From the NCBI GenBank assembly GCA_016741945.1, contig JACVCQ010000023.1, positions 1-13,817 on the forward strand: DNA of 13,817 bases, read 5' to 3'. The DNA comes from Chitinophagaceae bacterium. Its GTDB lineage: Bacteria; Bacteroidota; Bacteroidia; Chitinophagales; Chitinophagaceae. The position numbers and the translations under genes were made by a program. Below, piece by piece: positions 6,815 to 13,817 of the stretch. The notes below the pieces were generated by a model. It did no database searches and was not told the origin of the DNA. It saw only the letters and a list, made by a program, of their open reading frames with translations. Within the stretch, counting starts at the first letter, position 1. Each line of letters opens with the position of its first letter.

Positions 6815-9800
6815 ATGAAAAAAGTATCACTCTTGTGCTGTGCGCTGCTGCTGTTATTGCAGTGTGTGGTTGCGCAACAGATCAGGGTGTCGGGCAGAGT
6901 TACCAATAGTGTTACGGGTAATCCTGTTGAAGGCATTTCTGTACTGTTAAAAGGCAAAAAAACAGGTACCACTACCAACACCAATGGGGAGTTCAATGTA
7001 TCAGCCGAAAAAGGAGCAACCCTTGTTTTTAAAAGCATCGGTTTTGCGACTAAAGAAATAACAATCAATAATAATGTAGTAGATATTGAGCTCGTACCAG
7101 CTGCTGACGGATTGGGTGAAGTAGTGGTAGTTGGTTATGGTACTCAGAAAAAAGCAAGTCTGACAGGTGCTTTAGTAACACTCAATAACAGTGCATTAAA
7201 TAAACGTCAGGTATCAAGTACAAGTCAGGCCTTACAGGGTCTTGCGCCTGGTGTGACGGTACAACAGCAATCAGGTAGACCAGGAGCCGATGGAGCCAGT
7301 ATTGTTATTCGTGGACAGGGTTCTATCTCTGGAAGTAATGCACCACTTATCATTGTGGATGGGTTGGCAGTAGGTTCTTTGGATCTGATTGATCCGAATG
7401 CTATTGAAAGTATAACATTATTGAAAGATGCAGCATCAACTTCTATTTATGGAAACCGCGCTAGTAATGGGGTAGTTCTTGTAAAGACAAAACGTGCTAC
7501 CGGTGAACAAATGAAACTTAGCTACAATGGTTTTATAACCAAGCAAGAAGCTACAGGTATTCCTAAAAGAGTTAGTGCCATTGATCATATGGAATTAAGT
7601 AATGTGGCGGAAAGAAACAGAACGGGTAATCCTGCTGCATTTGTTTTCCCACAAACATTGATTGATAAATATAAAACGACTGCACCCAATAACCTTGATG
7701 TAATTGATACCGACTGGCTGAATGAAGTTCTCACCAATACAGGTATCATGCAGAACCATAACTTACAGCTAAATGCAGGCGGAGAGAAAATGAGCATGTT
7801 TGGTTCTTTTACCTATCTCACACAGCAAGGTCTTATTCCCAATAGTTCATTTGATAAGTATGATTTGCGTGTAAATCCTGAATTTAAAATCAGTAAAAAA
7901 CTTACACTGACGGGCGTATTGGCTTATACCAATAGTATTACTACCAATCCATCTACCGGCTCTGCTGAATTTATTATTCGTCAGGCCATAGGATTACCTG
8001 CTATTGGTGGCGGTAAATATGGTCCGGGAATGTATGGTACTGCTGCCCAGTCGAATAATCGCAACCCCATTGCTATGGCAGAAGCTACCGGTAATTCGGT
8101 AGTAAGAGGTTCAACTTTGTTAACTCGTTTTGGTTTTAATTTTCATCCCATTTCAGGATTGGAGGTAGAAGGATATTGGGGTCGTCAGTCTTCTAACCCA
8201 TATAGTAAAACATGGGTGAAGAATGCAGAAATTTATCAGCCTAATTTGGCTACTTCTTCTTATTCACTCATCGGTACTTGGCCGGGTACATCCAGTTTAT
8301 CTGAAGCCTGGACAAATAACTTGTATACTACTTATTTGGGTCAAGCCACTTATAGTAAACGTATAGGTGCACACTCTGTGAAAGTATTAGCAGGTGGACA
8401 ATCTGAATTATTTACCAACTATTTTTTTGGTGCATCACGTCAAGGTTTTGTAAATCCTAATCAACCATATCTAAATCTGGGTTCTGGTGTACGTGATAAT
8501 AATGCAGGTGCATCTGAATTGGCACTGGCAGGTTTTTTTGCTCGTGTGAATTATAGTTATGATGATAAATATTATTTGGAGTTGAATGGTCGCCGTGATG
8601 GAACTTCTCGTTTCTCTCAAGCAAGAAATAAGCAGTGGGGTAATTTTGGAGCTGTATCAGCAGGATGGATTTTCTCTAAAGAAAACTTTTTTGAAAATGC
8701 AGGGAAGCTGATTGATTATGGTAAACTGCGTGCTTCCATCGGAGGTAATGGCAATCAGAACATTGGTAATAATTATGCATACGATGCTTTCTATGCACAA
8801 TCAGCATACAATAATCCCAACAATGGTACCAATGCCTATTTTGGTAATAGTACCAATCTGGGTCTTGCACTTCTGCAATTTGCCAATCCTGATTTAAGTT
8901 GGGAAACTTCACGCCAATGGAATATTGGTCTTGATCTCACAGTAGCAAAACGTTTCACTATTACTGCAGATTATTATGTAAAAACATTGAAGAACATGTT
9001 ACTGCAACGAACACTGCCACAATCTGCCGGTGGTTTGAGCAATCCATTTGTGAATGCTGGTAACATGGAGAATAAAGGATGGGAAGTGAGTGTGAATTAC
9101 AGAAATCAGTTTGGAAAATTAGGAGTGGATGTAACTGCCATGCTTTCTGATGTAAAAAATAAAGTTTTAAACTTAGTAGAAGGAACACCTTTCATTGGTG
9201 ATGGTATTCGTACCATGCCTGGGCAGGCATTGGGTTCTTATTTTGGATATGTAAGCGCCGGTTATTTCTCTGATTCAACGGATGTAAAAAATTCACCTAT
9301 TCAATTTGGTGTGCCTTGGAGTCCAACCACTGCCAACGGACCTAAACCCGGTGATGTAAAATATGCAGACATTAATGGTGATAAGAAAATTGATGTCAAT
9401 GACAGAACCTTCCTGGGTAATGCATTCCCTCGTTATGAATACAGCATCAACCTAAACTTAACTTATGGTAACTGGGACTTGAATATTTTTGGCCAGGGCG
9501 TTGGTAAGCGAAATAATTTCCTGAGTGGTACTGGCGCTGTTCCATTTAACTCTGCCGATTTTGCGGCATCATTGCTGGATATTCATAAAGACTATTGGAG
9601 ACCTGATAATCAAAATGCATTATTCCCCAGATTACTCCCTTCAGGATCTGGTGGTAATAATTTCCTGCTTGCTTCACAATGGATTCGCAGTGCAGCTTAT
9701 TTCCGTATCAAAAACGTAAACCTTGGATATACGCTGCCGAAAAATTGGTTGAACAAAGCAGGTATTAGTAATCTGCGTGTTTATTTCAGCTGTTCAAACT

Positions 9801-9913
9801 TGCTTACCATTTCAAAAGCATGGAAAGGATTTGATCCTGAGATCAATAGTGCCAATGCAGAATTCTATCCGCTGATGCGCACATTTACGGGTGGAGTAAA
9901 CGTAACTTTTTAA
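6815..9913 (+). CDS. SusC/RagA family TonB-linked outer membrane transporter
   Basis: A 1032-residue outer-membrane beta-barrel importing oligosaccharides with TonB energy. Residues 1-20 are a signal peptide (VVA|QQ). Residues 22-95 are a carboxypeptidase-regulatory-like domain (VSGRVTNSVTGNPVEGISVLLKG region). EVVVVGYGTQKKASLTGA at 102-119 is the SusC signature at the plug boundary, and the plug runs to about residue 228 (SIVIRGQGSI, PLIIVDG, IESITLLKDAASTSIYG, ASNGVVLVKTK). The barrel follows, with the usual DINGDKKID calcium-type loop at 852-860 and a terminal Phe (GGVNVTF) for barrel assembly. There is no N-terminal anti-sigma-interacting extension, which fits control by the ROK repressor instead of an ECF sigma system. 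It is paired with the SusD gene 24 nt downstream and forms the uptake complex with it. The imported glycan cannot be read from the sequence. Confidence 0.96.
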   Translation: MKKVSLLCCALLLLLQCVVAQQIRVSGRVTNSVTGNPVEGISVLLKGKKTGTTTNTNGEFNVSAEKGATLVFKSIGFATKEITINNNVVDIELVPAADGLGEVVVVGYGTQKKASLTGALVTLNNSALNKRQVSSTSQALQGLAPGVTVQQQSGRPGADGASIVIRGQGSISGSNAPLIIVDGLAVGSLDLIDPNAIESITLLKDAASTSIYGNRASNGVVLVKTKRATGEQMKLSYNGFITKQEATGIPKRVSAIDHMELSNVAERNRTGNPAAFVFPQTLIDKYKTTAPNNLDVIDTDWLNEVLTNTGIMQNHNLQLNAGGEKMSMFGSFTYLTQQGLIPNSSFDKYDLRVNPEFKISKKLTLTGVLAYTNSITTNPSTGSAEFIIRQAIGLPAIGGGKYGPGMYGTAAQSNNRNPIAMAEATGNSVVRGSTLLTRFGFNFHPISGLEVEGYWGRQSSNPYSKTWVKNAEIYQPNLATSSYSLIGTWPGTSSLSEAWTNNLYTTYLGQATYSKRIGAHSVKVLAGGQSELFTNYFFGASRQGFVNPNQPYLNLGSGVRDNNAGASELALAGFFARVNYSYDDKYYLELNGRRDGTSRFSQARNKQWGNFGAVSAGWIFSKENFFENAGKLIDYGKLRASIGGNGNQNIGNNYAYDAFYAQSAYNNPNNGTNAYFGNSTNLGLALLQFANPDLSWETSRQWNIGLDLTVAKRFTITADYYVKTLKNMLLQRTLPQSAGGLSNPFVNAGNMENKGWEVSVNYRNQFGKLGVDVTAMLSDVKNKVLNLVEGTPFIGDGIRTMPGQALGSYFGYVSAGYFSDSTDVKNSPIQFGVPWSPTTANGPKPGDVKYADINGDKKIDVNDRTFLGNAFPRYEYSINLNLTYGNWDLNIFGQGVGKRNNFLSGTGAVPFNSADFAASLLDIHKDYWRPDNQNALFPRLLPSGSGGNNFLLASQWIRSAAYFRIKNVNLGYTLPKNWLNKAGISNLRVYFSCSNLLTISKAWKGFDPEINSANAEFYPLMRTFTGGVNVTF

Positions 9914-9937
9914 CTGAAACAGTAAAAAATAATAAAC

Positions 9938-11719
9938 ATGAAAAAGTCAATTTTTATACTGCTTTCAATAACTGCACTGGGATTGAGTGCCTGTCAGAAA
10001 TTTTTAGACAGAAAACCGCTTGATGCATCTTCTGCATCAACCTTTCTCAGTAATCAGGCAGAAATGGAGCAGGGCCTAATAGGTGTGTATGCATCTGCAA
10101 TGTGGGTATTCCCAAATAATACTTCTCTTTTGTTCGCTATAGAATCTTCAACTGACCATGCCATGAAAAGAGGTGGTAATGCTGAAGACCTTGTTGCGAT
10201 GGGTGATGGTGGGCCTTTTCTGGTCAACAACTCATTAAGTATTACGGCATGGAACCAAGCATATAAACTGGTTCAGAGAGCCAATCAGCAGATCACAGGT
10301 ATGGAAAATGGCAAAGCAAATGTAAATGCAACTACATTTAATCGAATCAAAGCAGAAGCACAGGTATTAAGGGCTTGGGGTTATCTTCATTTAATGACAT
10401 GGTTTGGTGATGTTCCTTTTTATAAGGCACCTCCCTCAGTCAATGAAGTACTTAGTGCAAAGCGAACACCTGTAGCCACAATTATTGCCGACTTGTATAA
10501 AGATGTAGATGAAGCTGTAGCAGCATTTGATGCTGCCGGTACTGCACCTGTTCAGGCTTTGGGACGTGTGAACAAAGCAGTAGCGCTAGGTATCAAGGCA
10601 AAACTGGCATTACTCATCAAGGATTATAGAACTGCTGCTACGGCTACTAAAACAGTTATTGATGGGGGGCTTTATACACTGAATCCAAATTATCCTAATT
10701 TATTTTCACTTGCCGGACAAACAACTAATGCAGGAAGGGAAATACTTTTTTGTCAGACATATCCTACCGATGTGAATGAGCCTCAAAACTGGGGACCGAT
10801 CCTTGGTGTGCCACGTCAGGTGACCAATTCACAATCGAGTCATTTTCCTTCTCAGGCACTGGTTGACCAGTTTGAAGACAGAAGCGGTAATCGGATTGAT
10901 GCCTCTCTGACTTATGATCCCGCCAATCCTCGTTTGAACAGAGATCGTAGATTGGCTTGGAGTATTTATTTGCCTGGTGATACCATGGTGCATTTTGCTT
11001 CTAAAACACCGGCATTGCCTTACAATAATCTTCGTGAGCGTACCATTTTCAACATCTACAGTAACGTACGTCGCAAGTTTATCTGGAATACGGGTGTGTA
11101 TGATAATGTAACCGGTAACAATGACTGGGTAGGTGCTCAGGCAGCAGGTATTCAGTGGCAAGTGAGCGCAACAGGTAATATTGGTGGAGTAGGGTATGTA
11201 TGGAACAAATACAATGATTCCACCCAATATACATTCGAATCGAAAGTTGGTTATATATTGTTGCGTTATGCAGACATTTTACTGATGTATGCAGAAGCAA
11301 AAATTGAGCTTAATGAAATTGATGCAACGGTACTGACTGCTATTAATGCAGTTCGTACAAGAGCAGGACAACCAGCTGTACTGATTAATACTCAAGCTGC
11401 ATTAAGAACGCAAGTGAGAAGAGAAAGAGCCGTTGAATTTGCAGGTGAAGGTCTTCGTTTGTTTGATCTGAGACGATGGGATATTTATGGAAAGGCCAAT
11501 AGCGGTCCTATAGTGGGTATTTCATTGGATCCGGCTGTACCTGCGGCCAGACCTGTTTTTGATGCAGACAATGTTCCCGATTATTCCGCAAGTATCAATC
11601 AACGTATACGTTTCCGTAATCAGGTACGCAATAATGCTAATGCAAAATATAAACTGTGGCCAATACCACAACCTGAAATTGATAATAATCCGGGTCTTAT
11701 TCAAAATGCTGGCTGGTAA
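9938..11719 (+). CDS. SusD/RagB family glycan-binding lipoprotein
   Basis: A 593-residue surface lipoprotein that acts as the lid of the SusC transporter. The signal peptide ends in a lipobox, LSAC, with Cys19 as the lipidated residue. The N-terminal TPR-like half (about 20-230) shows the family block AEAQVLRAWGYLHLMTWFGDVPF. The C-terminal SusD/RagB half shows YILLRYADILLMYAEAKIELN, AINAVRTRAG, RRERAVEFAGEGLRLFDLRRW and the terminal LWPIPQPEIDNNPGLIQN. Length and domain order are normal. It follows SusC by 24 nt and is the last gene before a strong intrinsic terminator. The binding specificity is not predictable from the sequence. Confidence 0.96.
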   Translation: MKKSIFILLSITALGLSACQKFLDRKPLDASSASTFLSNQAEMEQGLIGVYASAMWVFPNNTSLLFAIESSTDHAMKRGGNAEDLVAMGDGGPFLVNNSLSITAWNQAYKLVQRANQQITGMENGKANVNATTFNRIKAEAQVLRAWGYLHLMTWFGDVPFYKAPPSVNEVLSAKRTPVATIIADLYKDVDEAVAAFDAAGTAPVQALGRVNKAVALGIKAKLALLIKDYRTAATATKTVIDGGLYTLNPNYPNLFSLAGQTTNAGREILFCQTYPTDVNEPQNWGPILGVPRQVTNSQSSHFPSQALVDQFEDRSGNRIDASLTYDPANPRLNRDRRLAWSIYLPGDTMVHFASKTPALPYNNLRERTIFNIYSNVRRKFIWNTGVYDNVTGNNDWVGAQAAGIQWQVSATGNIGGVGYVWNKYNDSTQYTFESKVGYILLRYADILLMYAEAKIELNEIDATVLTAINAVRTRAGQPAVLINTQAALRTQVRRERAVEFAGEGLRLFDLRRWDIYGKANSGPIVGISLDPAVPAARPVFDADNVPDYSASINQRIRFRNQVRNNANAKYKLWPIPQPEIDNNPGLIQNAGW

Positions 11720-11751
11720 TATGAACAGACAGGCTACATGGTTTTAAGTAA

Positions 11752-11792
11752 GAAGGCAGACATTATGTTGAATAATGGTCTGCCTTCCTTTT
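11752..11792 (+). terminator. Intrinsic terminator after the SusD gene
   Basis: GAAGGCAGACATTAT (11752-11766) pairs with 11772-11787, 15 bp with one bulged G, around a five-base loop GTTGA. It is followed by CTTTT at 11788-11792. This is a strong rho-independent terminator 30 nt after the SusD stop and probably ends the AGE-FAD-SusC-SusD transcript. Some read-through into the DUF5009 gene, which starts only 12 nt later, is possible. Confidence 0.8.
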
Positions 11793-11804
11793 AAAATAAA
11801 CAAT

Positions 11805-13190
11805 ATGCAAAGCAGATATCAACAACTGGATGCTTTAAGAGGCTATGCAGTTTTTACCATGATACTTTCAGGGTCTATTGCTTTTGGTGGAGTATTGCCG
11901 GGATGGATGTATCATGCACAAGTGCCACCGCCCTTGCATCAGTTCCATCCTGATTTGCCGGGTATCACCTGGGTAGATTTAGTGTTCCCATTTTTTATTT
12001 TTTGTATGGGGGCTGCATTACCACTTGCCTTGCAAAAACAAGCTGCAGCTAATGATACAAAAGCTGTTGTTGGGATTGCCATCAGAAGATTTCTGCTGCT
12101 TGGTTTTTTTGCTTTGTTTCTAGAACAGTTTAAGTATGCGCGTATCAGCGAGCAGCCTTCTACTGGTACTTATCTTACTACTCTTTCCGGTTTTGTATTA
12201 CTTTTTTTTGCTTATAGTAAGTTTCCACGACTGGGTCCCCAAAAAACAATGTACCTCAATTATGCCGCAATGCTGATAGGGTGTCTTGCATTGTGGCTAT
12301 TACCATTGAATAACGGAGAAGGTTTCAGGATCAATCGTTCTGATATCATCATTATGGTATTGGCGAATATGGCATTATTTGGTACTCTCACTTGGTGGTT
12401 TACCAGAAACAATCCATTGTTACGATGGGGTATATTACCTTTTCTAATGGCTATTTTCTTAGGAGCTAAAACGCCGGGCAGTTGGAACGAATGGTTATTT
12501 CAGTTGAGTCCGGAACCTGCTGTTTATAAATTCTATTTTTTGAAATACTTATTCATCCTCATTCCGGGAACAATGGTAGGAGAGTGGTTGTTACGGTCAA
12601 ATAATGCGGCACAAACCTCATCGCCATTCAAAGGAAAAATATGGATAGGTATATTGTTATTACTACTCATCATCGTCAATGTTACGCTCTTATACACGAG
12701 GTCATTGTTTTTTAATGTAGTGGTTACAATAACATTATTAGTGCTTTTGTACATATTGATTAAAAAAAGCTACGATGACAAATCAGTAGTATTTCGATTT
12801 TTTACGCTAGGAGCTTATTGTTTATTACTTGGGCTTACTCTGGAAGCCTATGAAGGAGGTATCAAAAAAGATGCATCAACGTATAGTTATTATTTTGTGA
12901 CATCCGGATTGGCTTTTTTTGGGTACATCGTTATTGAAGCTTTTAGCAATATACAATGGCTGAGGCCTGTGTATGGTTTCTTTTGTAAGTGTGGAACTAA
13001 TCCGATGATGGCTTATGTCAGCGGAAGCTTATTAATATTACCATTGCTACAACTTACAGGCATGTATGATGTATGGTCGGCCATGAATAACAATGCATGG
13101 ATGGGATTTTTGAAAGGATTGATTTTTACTTTAATAGCCTGTGGTATTACCATACCTTTCACAAAAAATGGAATGATTTGGAAATCCTAA
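11805..13190 (+). CDS. DUF5009/COG4299 multi-pass membrane acyltransferase (HGSNAT/NagX-like)
   Basis: A 461-residue inner-membrane protein with roughly a dozen hydrophobic segments. The start RYQQLDALRGYAVFTMILSG, the segment ITWVDLVFPFFIFCMGAALPL and the C-terminal CGTNPMMAYVSG are hallmarks of the DUF5009/COG4299 family, related to human heparan-alpha-glucosaminide N-acetyltransferase. His48 in FHPDLPGIT aligns with the His before the NGLT-like motif that carries the acetyl group in the human enzyme. The likely role is moving acetyl from cytoplasmic acetyl-CoA to an amino sugar on the periplasmic side. Relatives named NagX occur in GlcNAc-utilisation loci of Shewanella and Xanthomonas. The ATG at 11805 is preferred over the in-frame ATG at 11775, because the latter lies inside the terminator hairpin and would add ten non-family residues. 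The substrate is inferred. Confidence 0.83.
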   Translation: MQSRYQQLDALRGYAVFTMILSGSIAFGGVLPGWMYHAQVPPPLHQFHPDLPGITWVDLVFPFFIFCMGAALPLALQKQAAANDTKAVVGIAIRRFLLLGFFALFLEQFKYARISEQPSTGTYLTTLSGFVLLFFAYSKFPRLGPQKTMYLNYAAMLIGCLALWLLPLNNGEGFRINRSDIIIMVLANMALFGTLTWWFTRNNPLLRWGILPFLMAIFLGAKTPGSWNEWLFQLSPEPAVYKFYFLKYLFILIPGTMVGEWLLRSNNAAQTSSPFKGKIWIGILLLLLIIVNVTLLYTRSLFFNVVVTITLLVLLYILIKKSYDDKSVVFRFFTLGAYCLLLGLTLEAYEGGIKKDASTYSYYFVTSGLAFFGYIVIEAFSNIQWLRPVYGFFCKCGTNPMMAYVSGSLLILPLLQLTGMYDVWSAMNNNAWMGFLKGLIFTLIACGITIPFTKNGMIWKS

Positions 13191-13223
13191 TGTATGTTGA
13201 CGTTTACAGTAGTCCCTAACGGA

Positions 13224-13817
13224 TCAATGTAGTACATAACGTAACTCACCTCCGCCAAGTAATTGCTGATGTGTAATAAAAGGGTCAGTTATTTTTTTTC
13301 CGTTCCAGTATACATCTTTTACAATTGCTTTTGAATGTCTTTTACCATCGGTTTTTATGGTGAGCTTTTTATTGTTGGGTAACTGAACAATCGCTGATTC
13401 AATCAACGGAAAACCAAATATGTATTCGCCAGCGGCAGGATTCATAGGATACATGCCCAGTGCAGTCCAGATATACCATGCACTCATTTGTCCGCAATCA
13501 TCGTTTCCTGTTAATCCGTCCGGACCATTTTTATACATGCTGTCAGCAACTATTTTCAACCAATGTGCTGCTTTATCTCTTCTTCCAAGTGCGCTGTACA
13601 TGTAAATAATATGATGGCTGGGTTCATTGCCATGTGCGTACTGACCAATTAAACCAGTAACATCTAAAGAAGTATTGGAGCCATGTAATTCACTGGGAGC
13701 ATTGAATAACGCCTCCAGTTTTTCGATTAATTTCTCTTTACCACCATACAGTTTTGCAAAGCCTTCTATATCATGGGGTACAAAAAAACTGTGCTGCCAA
13801 GCGGTACCTTCAATATA
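13224..13817 (-). CDS. GH92 alpha-mannosidase, C-terminal fragment
   Basis: This is the last 197 codons of a glycoside hydrolase family 92 exo-alpha-mannosidase; the frame is open to the window edge, so the ATG at 13601 is internal. GH92 enzymes are calcium-dependent inverting alpha-mannosidases, usually about 700-780 residues and exported. Visible family blocks in order are YIEGTAWQHSFFVPHDIEG at the window edge (its Glu matches the expected catalytic acid), IGQYAHGNEPSHH (with HGNEPSHH at 13634-13611), and GNDDCGQMSAWYIWTALGMYPMNP (the Asp pair at about 13497-13502 matches the catalytic base region). The C-terminal beta-sandwich ends with NGKKIT and GGELRYVLH. All expected active-site motifs of this half are intact. 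It is convergent with the DUF5009 gene, with 33 nt between. It supports a mannose-containing target such as an N-glycan or alpha-mannan. Confidence 0.94.
   Translation of the reverse strand, partial: YIEGTAWQHSFFVPHDIEGFAKLYGGKEKLIEKLEALFNAPSELHGSNTSLDVTGLIGQYAHGNEPSHHIIYMYSALGRRDKAAHWLKIVADSMYKNGPDGLTGNDDCGQMSAWYIWTALGMYPMNPAAGEYIFGFPLIESAIVQLPNNKKLTIKTDGKRHSKAIVKDVYWNGKKITDPFITHQQLLGGGELRYVLH

Noticed and set aside
6598..7068. 156-codon open frame on the minus strand
   Set aside because: It overlaps the end of the FAD oxidoreductase gene and the signal peptide and N-terminal domain of SusC, both with clear family signatures, and its translation shows no recognisable domain.
8676..8912. Short minus-strand frame rich in His, Tyr and Trp
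   Set aside because: The odd composition is the antisense of the Asn/Tyr/Gly-rich SusC barrel; no independent start signal or domain is visible.
10829..11227. 132-codon open frame on the minus strand inside the SusD gene
   Set aside because: It is antisense to a conserved SusD region; the translation is Cys/Ile/Thr-rich with no family resemblance, as expected for a shadow frame.
11775..11804. Upstream ATG as the start of the DUF5009 protein
   Set aside because: It lies within the right arm of the intrinsic terminator, and the extra ten residues do not match the family N-terminus, which begins close to RYQQLDALRG.
13228..13238. Short palindrome ATGTAGTACAT near the end of the GH92 gene as a terminator
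   Set aside because: It has only five-base arms around one base, lies inside the coding sequence and has no T-tract; it is best explained by chance.

Overview
The window looks like a chromosomal glycan-utilisation locus of a Bacteroidota bacterium, most likely from the Chitinophagaceae/Sphingobacteriia side. The evidence is a SusC/SusD pair with typical N- and C-terminal signatures, an AT-rich composition, A-rich leaders in place of strong Shine-Dalgarno sites, and secreted proteins of families common in that phylum. The genus cannot be fixed from the sequence alone.

Layout. (1) 2-409 (+) is the C-terminal end of a GH1 beta-glycosidase, closed by a very long intergenic hairpin (about 408-502). 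(2) 544-2217 (+) is a secreted DUF5077-DUF3472 protein fused to a C-terminal FKBP-type prolyl isomerase domain. (3) 2260-3492 (-) is a ROK-family repressor. (4) 3493-3666 is the regulatory region between the ROK gene and the main operon. It carries an 8-bp inverted repeat that touches the first start codon. (5) 3667-11719 (+) is a tight operon: N-acylglucosamine 2-epimerase (AGE) family enzyme, exported FAD-dependent oxidoreductase, SusC, SusD. The gaps are 17, 17 and 24 nt, and the operon ends in an intrinsic terminator at 11752-11792. (6) 11805-13190 (+) is a multi-pass DUF5009/COG4299 (HGSNAT/NagX-like) membrane acyltransferase. (7) 13224-13817 (-) is the C-terminal end of a GH92 alpha-mannosidase, convergent with the previous gene.

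How the parts may work together (inference). GH92 trims alpha-mannose and GH1 trims beta-linked sugars outside the cytoplasm. SusC/SusD imports the oligosaccharide. The exported FAD enzyme probably oxidises a sugar or related substrate in the periplasm. The AGE enzyme interconverts C2 epimers in the cytoplasm (GlcNAc/ManNAc or glucose/mannose type). The DUF5009 protein may N-acetylate amino sugars across the inner membrane. The ROK protein would sense a released sugar. The set points to an N-glycan-like or mannose/amino-sugar substrate. No sialic-acid lyase, sugar kinase, deacetylase or MFS transporter is visible, so the exact substrate is open. The least explained part is the pairing of a periplasmic FAD oxidoreductase and a cytoplasmic 2-epimerase within one SusCD operon.
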